A stretch of DNA of 64,000 bases from Mesostigma viride (Eukaryota > Streptophyta > Mesostigmatophyceae > Mesostigmatales > Mesostigmataceae). The DNA lies in the NCBI GenBank assembly GCA_009746045.1, contig RPFO01000079.1, positions 941,285 through 1,005,284 on the forward strand, read 5' to 3'. Made by a program: the position numbers and the translations under genes. Under the pieces are notes generated by a model that saw only the letters and a program-made list of their open reading frames with translations, had not been told where the DNA came from and did no database searches. Shown here one piece after another: positions 1 to 10,500 of this stretch (the stretch's first letter is position 1; every line of letters starts with the position of its first letter).

Positions 1-2
1 GA

Positions 3-2135
3 TACTGGCTGGCGTCTACGAGAGACGACTTGGGAATCTGGAGGCTGTACCTCAGTACGAGCACCAAACGCCCGAGGAGTTTGTCAGAGATGACAAGGGT
101 GTCCACTTCGAACTGTTTTTCGTCCGGCGTATGGCAGGACCCGGACGAGACACAGCTGTTGGGAGGCGAAGTGCTCGGTCGTTGGTCGTTCAACAGCAAT
201 TCGGGAGCGAATCTCGGTTCTGGGGGCACAGCGACGATCGTCCCCGTCAGCCCCTCGACGATTTCGAGTGGAGTTTTGTCGTGTCCTGCCTCTTCGACGA
301 CCGGGGCCTACGCGTACCTCCCAGGCACGTTCCCGAACAACGAGAGTCCGTTTTCCATCGCGTTCCGGCTGAAGACGAGCGGAAGTGGAGCCGTGATAGG
401 ATACGGCGACGCCGCGAACTTCATTCAAGTCGTCGTGGGCAGCGGGCTAACGATCTACGCTCGCCGTGACGGGTTGGGAGGAGCGCAAGGAACCAGCACC
501 GCTGTGAGTGTGGGCGGAGGCATCACGGTCAACAACGGGGCGTACCACTCCCTGTGCATCACCGTACTTTCGGACGGAACGACGGCGACGTTTCGATGCA
601 CCGTAGACGGTGTCGTAAGCACCGACGTCACGCTGTCCAGTCCTAACCTCCCCTCTCTCCCAACGCTGTTCTTGGGAGGCAGGGACAGCGTTTGGACGTC
701 CCCGGCCTTCGAGATGGATGAGATCGTCATTTGTCTCGGGGAACGCGGGACTCTCCGTCCTCTCCGTCTGGCGCTCGCTGTGAATGACGTGTATACGAGG
801 ACGGGACTCGCAAGGAACGACAGGGACATGGTGCAAGTTCACGGTCACGTGATGGGCAGTTTCAAATGGGACGCGCTCGGCGACCACGCCATGAGCACGT
901 CGACGACCTCCGCCTCCGTCCTCACACACGTGTCCTTTTCGAGCGACGGACTCACGGCTACCGAGAGCGGGGTCAACGGCTCGTCGATCGTGTACATGAA
1001 GGACTACTTGTCCAACGGCAAGTTCTACTTCGAATTCGATCTTTCGGGATACACTTCTGGCACACTTCACTTGGGAGTGAGTCGTTTTGATGGCGCTGGT
1101 CAGACTTTTTCTCTGGCGCCTGTCACTTCTTCGAACGGGACCTACATGTTCGCCTTCGACTCGGTCGGGAACAAGGTCTGGATAGGACGGAACGGCGTAT
1201 GGGACGGGTCCGCCGACCCTGCGAGCGGAACTGGGGGCGTCTCCATCACGGCTTCGAAACGGTATTGGCTGTTCGCGAATCTGCCTATCGGCACGGCGGT
1301 GAAAACGAGGACCGTCTCTCAGTACTCCCTCCCCTCTGGGTTTTCGTGGTACGCGTATCCGGACGACGACCGAAACGTGGTCACGAGGACCACCTTCGGC
1401 GTCGTCCACCCGACATGGGACCAATACACAGTTGCCGGGACTCCGGCCATCGACACCGTGCTGATGAAATCGGACGCGGACTTCGACGAGTTGTACACTC
1501 TGAACGGAAGCTACCAGTTCGTGAAAGGGACAGAAGCAGAGCACGCGCGCATGTGCGTGTTCACGGACGTCCGTTTCGACGCAGGTCAGGACTTCAAGAT
1601 CCTGTTCCAGTACCAGCAGGCGGGCGTGCGTCCTCTCGACATCGCGACGGGAGTGGCCATGATCGATGACGCGGCGAGACCGTTTCCGTACGATAACGTC
1701 CTGAACGTCACTGACCCTGTGCTGAATGTGAACGGGAGGTACCTGAACTACGGAAATGGCGACCGATTGGCACTCGCGATGTTCGCGCCGGCGAGCGGGG
1801 TAGGAAAGTTCTATCATTGCGAGGGTTCTGGCGTCCAGCGCAACATGGTGGCGCTAGACGGGTCCCAGTACGTCCCTCTGGCCGGAGAATCCTTCTGGAT
1901 CGCCTTTGAGAGATCGAGCGGGTATGTCAGGCAGTACATTTCCACAAGCAGGGACAAACCGTTTCAAGTGTCCGAAATGATCCCTGTGATTTCGAGCACG
2001 ACCACCACGACCGGCGGGGCTGGATGCACGTTGAACGCGTACACCCACCCCGCCGACTTCTCAGGAGCCGTGCGGTTCGTTTTCGCAGGCGTCTACGCCG
2101 TAGGTAGCGTTTATTTCTGCGGGTCTATTTCGTAA
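3..2135 (+). CDS. Fibre/adhesin-like protein with two concanavalin-type folds (5' partial)
   Basis: The reading frame is open from the first bases of the window with no convincing ATG near the edge, so the gene probably begins upstream. It encodes more than 700 residues, rich in Ser, Thr, Gly and Val. An early segment, roughly residues 60-240, resembles a LamG/concanavalin sandwich. A middle segment, roughly 320-450, resembles a SPRY domain of the phage and giant-virus kind: strands around GKFYFEF, then FAFD, then VWIGRNGVW with a GTGG turn. No membrane segment or signal peptide is visible. The next gene, on the same strand, is also fibre-like, so a particle-surface or host-binding role is likely. 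The fold assignment rests on pattern resemblance only. Confidence 0.6.
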   Translation, partial: YWLASTRDDLGIWRLYLSTSTKRPRSLSEMTRVSTSNCFSSGVWQDPDETQLLGGEVLGRWSFNSNSGANLGSGGTATIVPVSPSTISSGVLSCPASSTTGAYAYLPGTFPNNESPFSIAFRLKTSGSGAVIGYGDAANFIQVVVGSGLTIYARRDGLGGAQGTSTAVSVGGGITVNNGAYHSLCITVLSDGTTATFRCTVDGVVSTDVTLSSPNLPSLPTLFLGGRDSVWTSPAFEMDEIVICLGERGTLRPLRLALAVNDVYTRTGLARNDRDMVQVHGHVMGSFKWDALGDHAMSTSTTSASVLTHVSFSSDGLTATESGVNGSSIVYMKDYLSNGKFYFEFDLSGYTSGTLHLGVSRFDGAGQTFSLAPVTSSNGTYMFAFDSVGNKVWIGRNGVWDGSADPASGTGGVSITASKRYWLFANLPIGTAVKTRTVSQYSLPSGFSWYAYPDDDRNVVTRTTFGVVHPTWDQYTVAGTPAIDTVLMKSDADFDELYTLNGSYQFVKGTEAEHARMCVFTDVRFDAGQDFKILFQYQQAGVRPLDIATGVAMIDDAARPFPYDNVLNVTDPVLNVNGRYLNYGNGDRLALAMFAPASGVGKFYHCEGSGVQRNMVALDGSQYVPLAGESFWIAFERSSGYVRQYISTSRDKPFQVSEMIPVISSTTTTTGGAGCTLNAYTHPADFSGAVRFVFAGVYAVGSVYFCGSIS

Positions 2136-2177
2136 ACTTTTTTTTGGATGTGTTTAATAAATTCGCGTGTTTCCATC

Positions 2178-3056
2178 ATGACGACCACCGCCGGGACCCT
2201 TCGCACTCGCTCTCTCATGTTGCAGAACGACATGGCGCTAGGGCCCGAGGTAGGAGAATTTCAAATCGTAGTAGACAATCAAAATCTCGCCATCAGGAGG
2301 TACGCCGCGCTAGGAACGTACGAGGATATCCAAAACTTCTCCACCGAACTTGTCCAAGGGCCTTCCGGAGAAGAACCCCTGGGCACGTTCGTGTTCCAGC
2401 GAGATGTTATGATAGCTCCCGACAAGAACGTCACGATATCCTCAGGCGGTAGTGTGTTGCTTCAATCCGCGCCTGTTGCGCCGTACGATGCGGTCAACAA
2501 GGCGTACATAGACAGTCTCTCTCCGAGCGTGTTGAACGGCGTTTCCGACGTTGATATCGCGAACCCGACGACGGGACAAGTGTTGAGCTACGAAAACGGG
2601 ACGTGGACGAACTCGACCGTGTACACGCCCGTGGGGACGGAGACGTTCCATTACAGTGGCAGCGATCTGAACGGAAGCGCGACGGTCACAATGACGTGCG
2701 GCGCGCCGTACGGCAGTGTGAACAACATCCTCCTTCCCGCTCTCCCGTTCTCCCTGGCCGTTGACAAGATTGGACTCAGCGCGCTGAACGTCCCTTCCAA
2801 GCCGTCCTCGACGCACGATTTCGTCGTGACGGTCCACCGAATCGGAGGAGCTGGAGGAAGTTTTGCGGATACGGTCAGCGTCGCGGACACCGCGAAGGTT
2901 CTCGTAGGAGGAAAGGCCGCCGTAGTAGGTTCGAAGACTCTTTCGTCCGTCCAGAACATCCTCGCTGGAGAGTCGGTGTACGTCACTCTTAGCGGTTACA
3001 ACTCGAACGGAAACAGCGTCGGCGTGGCAGTTCAGCTCGGTGGCCACCGTTTGTGA
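2178..3056 (+). CDS. Tail-fibre-like structural protein
   Basis: This gene encodes about 292 residues. I chose the ATG at 2178; an in-frame ATG at 2148 lies in an AT-rich leader and would add ten residues. The N-terminal third looks like an irregular beta structure. The middle holds the phrases DAVNKAYID and NPTTGQVLSYENGTW, which are typical of phage tail fibres and receptor-binding appendages. The C-terminal part is beta-rich and Ser/Val/Gly-rich with no membrane segment. Together with the preceding gene it forms a same-strand pair of probable surface proteins. The specific receptor or particle location cannot be told from the sequence. Confidence 0.55.
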   Translation: MTTTAGTLRTRSLMLQNDMALGPEVGEFQIVVDNQNLAIRRYAALGTYEDIQNFSTELVQGPSGEEPLGTFVFQRDVMIAPDKNVTISSGGSVLLQSAPVAPYDAVNKAYIDSLSPSVLNGVSDVDIANPTTGQVLSYENGTWTNSTVYTPVGTETFHYSGSDLNGSATVTMTCGAPYGSVNNILLPALPFSLAVDKIGLSALNVPSKPSSTHDFVVTVHRIGGAGGSFADTVSVADTAKVLVGGKAAVVGSKTLSSVQNILAGESVYVTLSGYNSNGNSVGVAVQLGGHRL

Positions 3057-3125
3057 GTGCTCTCGCCTCCACGAGAAACAAATAAATGACAGCTACCTCC
3101 AGTCTTCGGGTCTCTACCTCCAGCC

Positions 3126-6085
3126 ATGGAGGTCACTCCTACTGACCGGGCTATGGCCATAGCATTGAGAACGTATCACCGCCCCGTGGACGCGAAAGGG
3201 GTGGAGACGTGGGTGCAAGTCGTCGATCGCGTGATATCTCACCAGCGGTGGCTGTGGGTGAGAGCGCAAGGCGACAATCTGACGGATTCGCAGGAGGCCG
3301 AGTTGGAGGAAGTCCGCTCGTTGATACTGACGAGACGTGTGGCTCCCGCCGGACGAACGCTCTGGCTGGGCGGGACGGAGTTGTCGAGGAGGAGGGAGTC
3401 GTCCATGTTCAACTGCGCTTTCACGAACGTGGAGACAGTGTACGATGTCGTAGATGTGACGTGGCTGCTTTTACAAGGAAGCGGTGTGGGTTTCGCGCCA
3501 GTGACGGGCACGTTGAACGGGTTCGCGAATGCGATCGACGACATCCGTGTCATTCGATCCAAACGCACCACCAAAGGGGGTCGCGAGATCAACCAGGAGA
3601 GTTTCGATCCAGACACGAAGACGTGGAAGATCAGCATAGGCGACTCTGCAATCGCGTGGGCGAAGGGAGTGGGAAAGCTATTGGCTGGAAAGTTTCCTGC
3701 CAAGACGCTGGTGATCGACTTGTCGGAGATCCGGCCTGCCGGGGAGCGTCTTTCGGGCTATGCCTGGACAGTGAGTCGAATAATTTGTTTTTTAATCAAA
3801 AAACCTTTTGCATTTATTAAAGTTTGAACGGTCCAACAAATGATGCGTTTTCATACACTGATCACTATTAAAACACATTGACCCCATTGCATGCGTATTG
3901 TTTCGACAGTCGAGCGGGGACTCCCAGATCGCTGTGGCGTTCGAAAAGATCGCCAAACTTCTGTCTAAACGCGCCGATCAGCTCCTGACGAAGATCGACA
4001 TCATGGACATCGTGAACCATATCGGCACCATCCTCAGCAGTCGTCGATCAGCTGAGATCGCGCTGTTCGATTACGGCGTCCCGGAGTGGCGTGACTTTGC
4101 CTTTTCCAAAAAGGAATTCTGGAAGGACAACCCGCATCGACAGCAGTCGAACAACAGCCTCATCTTTCACACCAAGCCGTCTCGCGACCAGCTGAAGGAG
4201 ATCTTCGACATCATGCTCGAGTCCGGCGGCAGCGAGCCCGGATTCATCAACATGGAGGGCGCGCTCAAACGGGCGCCTTGGTGTCGAGGCGTCAACCCGT
4301 GCGCGTGCGTATGCCAGAATTATCCAACATAGCGATTTCCCTTTGATCTGTTCTCCCTTGACCATAGTGGCTGGGTGTTTTTGTAATGAAGACGTTGAAT
4401 TTGTTCCTCCACGGAAGGATTGTCATACTTGATCGGCGTGATGTGATCAACATGCCAATCTTTCCCGAAGTTGTCCCAATTCATGCCGTCTTTCCATTGC
4501 CCTTCGATGTGTTTCATGTAACCGGCGATGTCTATACCCAAGTACTCGATCGTTCTTTGCGACTTTGTCTCCCCGCCTGCTCTCAAAAGAGCCTTCAATC
4601 TGTGTCGCACTAAGCTTGAAAGATAAGTCGCCAGGTTGCAGTGTCTGCATTCTTGCTTAAATACGTTCTTGACGGGGCAGATGGCAGAACCTTTGCAAAC
4701 TCGACATATTGACCTTCTCGTGTTATGATCGCAGAAGGCGCCACCGCCGCACTCTCGACAGTAGTACTTGACCTTTTTATGTTTACAATACTTGGAACTT
4801 CCGCATTCGATGCACTCGTACTTCACCCTCCCGTGGATGCAAATTCCGGAGCCTTTACAGTCTTTGCAACGATATTTTTGACGCATGTGTTTGCAGATGC
4901 TGGCCCCATGACAATCCTTGCACACTTGTTTTCTTATTCCGTGACTGCAAAAGCTCTCACCTCCGCAGCTCTTACACGTTCCTCGTTGTTTATTATGAGA
5001 GCAAAACGACTTACCCCCGCATTCTCTACAATAATATCTCGTCTTTCCGTGTGGACACTTCATCGTGTTTGATACGATACCCACACACAAATTTCACGTT
5101 ACCCAAACGCAGCGAAATCTTACTCGGCAACAAGTCCTTCTGCAACCTGTCCGAAGTGAATCTGGCCGCTTTTCGAGCGGGCGACAAGGGAGGTTTGGAG
5201 AGAGCGCTCGTGCTTGCTGCGAGGATGAACTACCGCCAGACATGCGTCGATCTCCGCGACGAGATCCTGCAAGAGGCATGGCATCTCAACAACGCTTTCC
5301 TCCACCTCTGCGGAGTCGGGCTGACAGGGATCGTCACTCGGCCCGATTTGCAGTCGTACGATTTCAGGAGGATGAAGAACATCGTCGTCAGCGCCGCCTA
5401 CGCCATGGCCAACGAACTCAAGAGCCCGCTGCCGAAGAACGTGACGACCGTCAAGCCCAGCGGGACGCTGTCGAAGATCATGTCCACGATCGAGTGGGGC
5501 GAGGTCCCGGAAGGCATCCACAAGCCGCTGGGGAAGTACATCTTCAACAACGTCACGTTCTCGAAGCACGACGTGCTGGTGAAGACGTTCACGGATGCTG
5601 GATACAGAGTCGTCGAGAAACCGTTCGAACCCGAATCGGTTCTCGTCACTTTTCCTGTGTCGTACGATTCGGTCCCGTTCGTCAAGAGGAGCGTGACGAG
5701 GAAGGACGGAGCGGTGGAGGAGGTGGAGGTGAACTTGGAGACGGCCGTCGAGCAGCTCGAGAGGTACCGCCAGCTGATGGAGAGCTACGTCGAGCAGAAC
5801 GTGAGCTGCACGATTTCGTATGACCCGTCCGAAATCCCCTCCATCCTCGACTGGTTCGACAACCATTGGGACGATTACGTCGGCGTTTCGTTCCTTCTGA
5901 GATGCGACCCGACGAAGAACGCGGCTGACTTGGGCTACGCGTACCTTCCTCAGGAGGTCGTTACGAAGACGAAGTTTGACGCGTACGTTTCGAAACTTCG
6001 GCCTGTGCAGTACCCTGGCGTCATATCCGCGGACGATCGCGTGGTCGACTCGGATTGTCCTACGGGTGCCTGTCCTGTGCGCTAA
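3126..6085 (+). CDS. nrdJ: Adenosylcobalamin-dependent ribonucleoside-triphosphate reductase, three exons
   Basis: Exons are 3126-3770, 3910-4304 and 5113-6085 (670 residues), close to the roughly 740 of monomeric class II enzymes. It reduces ribonucleotides to deoxyribonucleotides using a B12-derived thiyl radical. Catalytic cysteines fall where expected: C97 in MFNCAF and C357 in KSFCNLSEV as the redox pair, C346 in NPC as the radical site, and a C-terminal shuttle pair in DCPTGACPVR (C-x4-C). No ATP-cone is present. Splicing gives YAWT-SSGDS at the first junction and NPC-AEILL at the second, both in frame. The second intron interrupts the gene exactly at the active site and contains an antisense HNH gene. 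Class II rather than class I is inferred from length and C-terminal cysteines. Confidence 0.85.
3771..3909 (+). other. GT-AG intron 1 of the reductase gene
   Basis: This 139-base intron begins GTGAGT and ends CGACAG, matching eukaryotic splice-site consensus. It contains in-frame stops and is AT-rich. Its removal joins a Thr codon to a Ser codon in a conserved segment (YAWT-SSGDS) without shifting frame. There is no internal reading frame, and the strong consensus argues for spliceosomal rather than self-splicing removal. Confidence 0.8.
4305..5112 (+). other. Intron 2 of the reductase gene, hosting an HNH gene on the other strand
   Basis: This 808-base intron has GTGCGT at the 5' end and ACGCAG at the 3' end. 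Removal gives NPC-A-EILL across the catalytic cysteine. Because GC occurs at both edges, a junction giving NPC-S-EILL is equally in frame; it lacks GT-AG ends but cannot be ruled out. Nearly the whole intron is filled by the antisense HNH endonuclease gene. The layout is that of a mobile intron placed at the most conserved site of its target gene. Confidence 0.7.
4320..5063 (-). CDS. Intron-encoded HNH homing endonuclease with zinc-knuckle array
   Basis: The protein has about 247 residues from the ATG at 5063. The N-terminal two-thirds is an array of about eight short Cys/His repeats (C-x2-C, then C-x-H spaced by roughly ten residues), probably zinc-binding and DNA-contacting. The C-terminal part is an HNH nuclease: WHVDHITPI holds the first catalytic His, LHYKNTQPLW the Asn, and the final segment SRENRSKGN the last motif. 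It is transcribed against its host gene, so it must have its own promoter. A related, frameshifted copy of this architecture lies at 43858-44633. Homing activity is inferred from the location. Confidence 0.8.
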   Translation of the reverse strand: MKCPHGKTRYYCRECGGKSFCSHNKQRGTCKSCGGESFCSHGIRKQVCKDCHGASICKHMRQKYRCKDCKGSGICIHGRVKYECIECGSSKYCKHKKVKYYCRECGGGAFCDHNTRRSICRVCKGSAICPVKNVFKQECRHCNLATYLSSLVRHRLKALLRAGGETKSQRTIEYLGIDIAGYMKHIEGQWKDGMNWDNFGKDWHVDHITPIKYDNPSVEEQIQRLHYKNTQPLWSRENRSKGNRYVG

Positions 6086-6594
6086 CCGACTACGGCTTGA
6101 GTACCGGCTATGGGTATGGGTGCCGGAGCGGCTATGGGTATGGGTGCAGGAGCGGGGGTCTTTTTGGACGCGAATAGTTTGTAAAAAACGAACGATATAG
6201 CGATGAGTAAAACGAGGAATAACACGAGCGTCACCCATCCTCCTGCAGAACTTCCTCCTGTTTGATCCTCTTCTGAAGACCCGGATCCGGATCCACCGGT
6301 GAAAGCCGCGGATATCTTATCGAACGCGAAGAACCCTCCGGCGGTGGCAAGCCCTCCTGCGAGCGCCTTTCCTGCTGTCGACGCGTAATCAGCAAACTTC
6401 TCTTTCATACTCATAGCAGATGTTTCGGCCACGTTAGCGGAAGTTTTTTTCAGTTCATTTGTCGATCCTTTATCAATGGCTTGTCCGTTTGTATCGATTG
6501 CTTCTTTGCCTTTGGCGGGCTTCTTTACATTGTCGGCTGGAATATCAAATTTTACGCCTCCACGTGCAGATTTAAAAGTTGTCGGCAATCCCAT
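6082..6594 (-). CDS. Single-pass membrane protein, possible virion membrane component
   Basis: The protein has 170 residues and starts at an ATG. The N-terminal half is basic and Ala/Lys-rich with a weakly hydrophobic Ala/Gly segment around residues 78-95. A Ser/Gly/Glu/Asp linker leads to one strong transmembrane helix around residues 118-138 (GGWVTLVLFLVLLIAISFVF), followed by a short Lys and Pro/Ala/Ile tail. The tail repeats an APIPIA unit. The stop overlaps the end of the convergent reductase gene by 4 bases. The next upstream gene has the same plan, so the two look like an ancient duplication. Function is unknown. Confidence 0.6.
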   Translation of the reverse strand: MGLPTTFKSARGGVKFDIPADNVKKPAKGKEAIDTNGQAIDKGSTNELKKTSANVAETSAMSMKEKFADYASTAGKALAGGLATAGGFFAFDKISAAFTGGSGSGSSEEDQTGGSSAGGWVTLVLFLVLLIAISFVFYKLFASKKTPAPAPIPIAAPAPIPIAGTQAVVG

Positions 6595-6622
6595 TGAACA
6601 ATAACTATAATGACGAAAAATT

Positions 6623-7102
6623 TCAAGTTCGTTTCTTAAACAATTTGATTACAATATACACGCAAAGTAATGCGGCGATGATCAGCAGAATGATCACACC
6701 CATAAAAGACCCGGAACTCGGTTGTCCCCCGGTCTCTTGATCTTTCCACGCGACCTCGTACAATTTGTCTCCAACCACCGTCCCGGCCGTCGTGGCAAGC
6801 ACCGTCATGGCGACATCTCCCGCCATGCTCGCACCGTCTACGACGTGTTCGACCTTGGAAGATTTATCTGCCGTTTCCGCGACGTTCTTTAGTTTCGAAG
6901 TCTTCGCTACATCGTCTCCTGCCGCTCGAACCACTTTTCCTGCAGCTGACGCCGATCTCGAGGCGGTCGCCACGTTTTTACCCGCTTGCACACCGCCTCT
7001 CACAGCGCTCGCCGTATTTTTCGCCATCGTTGCAGCCGTCTTTGTAATCGTAGCAGCAGTCTTTCCGACTTCGAACAAGGCGCCAGCGATTGCCGAAGCC
7101 AT
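6623..7102 (-). CDS. Single-pass membrane protein, likely paralogue of the downstream gene
   Basis: The 159-residue protein is Ala-, Lys- and Val-rich over its first 110 residues, with heptad-like spacing. It then has a Gly/Ser-rich linker and one transmembrane helix near the C-terminus (GVIILLIIAALLCVYIVIKL) with a Lys/Arg stop-transfer end. The order of parts, linker composition and helix position match the 170-residue gene just downstream on the same strand. A virion inner-membrane or membrane-remodelling role is only a guess. Confidence 0.6.
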   Translation of the reverse strand: MASAIAGALFEVGKTAATITKTAATMAKNTASAVRGGVQAGKNVATASRSASAAGKVVRAAGDDVAKTSKLKNVAETADKSSKVEHVVDGASMAGDVAMTVLATTAGTVVGDKLYEVAWKDQETGGQPSSGSFMGVIILLIIAALLCVYIVIKLFKKRT

Positions 7103-7116
7103 CCAACGTCATACCA

Positions 7117-7470
7117 TTAGCCTAGGAAGGAATTAAAAGTGCTGAAGAAGTCAGGCTTGGAACCGGGCACGCTGTTCGTCTGACCCATCCTGAACGCATT
7201 GGTCACGTGACCTCCTTCATTGAAAGGCGTTGCCATTTCCACAGGGCCTCCGCCCACGAACGCTCCTTCTTGAACAGTCTCCTTCACCTTCCCTTGGTTG
7301 GAGTAGTAAATGAGCGCGACCACGCCCGCGACGAGAGCCGCGATAGCCACCCATCCCGCCACGCCGAGCCCTGAAGATTGCGCCCTGTTCCTCCGTACCC
7401 GCCTCTTCAAGTCCTCCTCGGTAACGCCACGTGGCACGGATCCAGAACTGTTGTTCATTATATTCGACAT
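7117..7470 (-). CDS. Small membrane protein
   Basis: The ATG at 7470 gives about 117 residues (MSNIMNNSSGS...); an in-frame ATG at 7509 would add 13. The region upstream of 7470 is AT-rich with no clear promoter to decide. A basic segment (KRRVRRNRAQ) precedes one transmembrane helix (GVAGWVAIAALVAGVVALIYY). The rest is polar and ends FNSFLG. It is the third small single-helix membrane protein in a same-strand row, consistent with a late virion-protein cluster. No homology is recognised. Confidence 0.5.
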   Translation of the reverse strand: MSNIMNNSSGSVPRGVTEEDLKRRVRRNRAQSSGLGVAGWVAIAALVAGVVALIYYSNQGKVKETVQEGAFVGGGPVEMATPFNEGGHVTNAFRMGQTNSVPGSKPDFFSTFNSFLG

Positions 7471-7548
7471 AGTAGAAGAAAATTCTCCTGATGGAACGGA
7501 CACGGTCATAGTTGCGTACAAAGGGAGCTAAGAAGATATTCCGGACGT

Positions 7549-10500
7549 CTATCGAGCCACCGCAATCACCAAGATAATGAACATAGCGGCGATCACACTG
7601 ATTCCGATGATCATGGAGGTATTGTCTTCTTCAGACGTATCCGTGGCGTACTTCTTGAAGTCCGCGGAAGGAAGCAGACCGAGATCGACGAGACGTTGAG
7701 CAGTCGCCTCGGATTCCACTGGTTTCATCGAATTGAGTTTGTTAGCGATCTTGGTCTTGTCACCGTTTGTGTCCGAAATCAATTTCTTCACCTCGTCGCT
7801 ATTCTTATGACACTCTTTGATCGCCGCCAACTGGGCAGAGGCGAAGGTGTAGTCTTCGGTCTTCCACTTGTCGTCAAAACTCTTTTGCATTATCGGAAAA
7901 CCTAAACAATCGAACTTGGCATCGTTCATGAACGGCTTCCCGTCCTTCGTTGCCAGGAGGGATTTGGGAATCATGACAAATGCCGGCATCCCCCCAGCGT
8001 TGATGGAATCTTCCTGCTTCTTTTGCGCAACGACGGCATCGCTGCTCAGGTCTGAAACAGGGTCCGCGTGGGGATCCCAAGTCAGCGGGTTCTGCAACAA
8101 TGGTTGCTCGTTTGCGGACTGCGTGGACGTCCCCGTGTTCGTGTTCGTGGATTGAGTGGAAGTCCCCGTGTTCGTGTTCGTGGATTGAGTGGAAGTCCCC
8201 GTGTTCGTGTTCGTGGTAGTACCCGCGTTCGTGTTTGTGTTCGTGGACTGCGTGCCGGTCCCTGTGCTAGTGCTTGTCCCCGTGGTTGTGTTCGTGTTCG
8301 TGGACTGCGTGCCCGTCCCAGTGTCCGTGTTCGTGCTCGTCACCGTGGTTGCGTTCGTGTTGGTGGACTGCGTGCCCGTCCCAGTGTCCGTGTTCGTGTT
8401 CGTGGACTGCGTGCCCGTCACGGTGGATTGCGTGGTTGTCCCCGTGTTCGTGTTGATGGGTGCGTCGGGTTCGTTCGGTTTTCCAAAGTCCGGGTTCGTG
8501 AACGTGAAGAACAGGCGGGAGCTAGGGATGGGTTTCGACGTAACGTCGGACTTGAACCAGCAATTCCCCTTCATGGGGTCGGACTTGTTGGTAGGGCGCC
8601 ACGTAAACCCCGCGCACTTCGCGTTGTCCTTCGCACAGGCTTCGGCGCACGCGCTCAGACTGACAGAGGTTAGAGAATCCGACGACGAACCCGCTGGAAC
8701 GACATTCAAACCATACCCTGACCACGTGACATTGTTAGACACACCCCATGTCTGGCTTGGCTTAGAAGTCCGTATCTGACCATTGTACGACACGTTGTCC
8801 CTGTCCGAGTTCATCCATTCGGTCAACACGTCCGTCGTGAACGTCTGCGTGTCCAATGCCATCTTACGCATATCGGCGTGCATCGACGAGTTGGCAGGTT
8901 TGGAAAGAAAAAGAGTGATTTGATCCCTTCGAAACGCGAGATCCACCGCATTGTTCGCCTCGCCAGCAGATACGGTCCCTGCCTTGTTCATCGCCACGTC
9001 TAACAGTTCCATGGCGGACGGGAGATCGATCGGTCTCGCCCAAAAGATCTTCTTGAGTTCAGGAATCGCGACGGAAGAATTGAATGCGGCCTCCATGTAC
9101 TTTTTGTCCAATGTCGATGGCTTCGTCTTCACCGCCTTGGCCCATCTTGAAATCGGAGTGAACTTGATGACTTCGTTCGCGAGGTCGACTTGCCCGAACG
9201 CCGGACTGGCGTTGAACGCGTAATGATAAAAGCGTCTCAATGCGCCGTCGACGTCCCCTTGATTCCACAAGCCCGCGACAGCGCCTCCCGCCTCGCTCAG
9301 CGTGAGTTCGGGTCCCGTAGAAGTCGAAGCAGTTGTGCCAGTGGAAGGAGTACTAGCGGTAGTCACAACGGTAGTACTAGTAGCGGTAGTCAAAGGGGAA
9401 GGAGTCGTGGCGGCAGTCGTATAAGAAGAGGAAGGAAGAGCGACGACCGAGTACCCCAACGCGAGGGCCATCGCTCTCGTCCCGGCTCGGAGCGAGTAAT
9501 CGGCGTTCGTGTTCGCCAAAAACGTCTTGATACGTGCCGTGTTCTGTTGAGTGGACGCTACATCGTTTGCGCGGTAGTTGTATGACTGCTGAATGGTGGA
9601 AACTCCTACGACTCCGTCCTGCATGGGTATCCTCATCGCGTCCAACCACTTCTTGTTGAGCTCGTTCTCCATCGCGACGGCCGAGGGGACGTCTCCGGAT
9701 TTCCACGTATGCACAAGGTCGCCCCATCCCATCAGCACGGACAACAACGCGGGGTTGATGTACCCCCTCTGCACGGCCATAACCTCGATGTCCTTTGTCG
9801 GCAAATCCTTGGTTAGAAAGTAGAGGAGCGTATTTACCACTGTCATTCGTCTCTTGACAGCATGGAGCATCCCGGACGGCGAGTTAAGTCCGATGATCAT
9901 GTTTTCATTCCACTGATTCGCCTGCGCCCTCTTGATTTCCTCCGCGAGCGCCAAGTGCAGCTGATCAGGAGACCAAAGACTCGCGATATACGCGTACGAC
10001 GGAAGCGACGTCGACGTGGTGGCAGGGTTTCTAGCGACGGGAGGGACGACTGGCGCCGAACTCGTGGGCGGAGTTGGCGGAGGGGGAGGAGGAGGTGGGG
10101 CCGCCGCGGGAGCGGGCGTGGATGCGGGGGCTGCGACCGAGTACGCATCCGCCGGGATCTGCGAGCTAGACACCGCGATCTCGTATAGGTACCCGTGGTC
10201 CGTACTTCGAAATTGGACCGTGAACCCCGTCACCGTCTCGCCCTTGCTCCCACTCGCTTCCCATTTGGTCACAAAAGCCTTGCCTTTGTCGACGGCGATA
10301 TTCGCCATGGACGCGGGGTAAGCAGGGAACGCAGAGAGAGGGATGTACGGCAACACTTGGCTACCCTTCCACGTGCCTGTGCTTTTACTGGACAAGTTTT
10401 TGACGGCGAAGTTGACCGCCGACTTCAGTTCAAACACCCTCCTAACCACTTTCCCCCTGTTCTGGTTAGTAGCGTACATGAGTGTCATGAGATTCGTGGA

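Noticed and set aside
447-1817. 456-codon frame on the minus strand opposite the fibre-like gene
   Set aside because: It is His/Arg/Val-rich in the manner of a shadow of a GC-rich gene and has no domain; the plus frame has clear fold-like phrases.
4301-5112. Group I or II self-splicing intron in the reductase gene
   Set aside because: The possible junctions do not give the U before and G at the end expected of group I, and GT-AG ends fit in frame. I could not fold the RNA, so this is a preference only.
8068-8779. Val/Phe- and Arg-rich plus-strand frames over the Thr/Asn repeat
   Set aside because: They are repeat shadows of the Apple-domain protein stalk.
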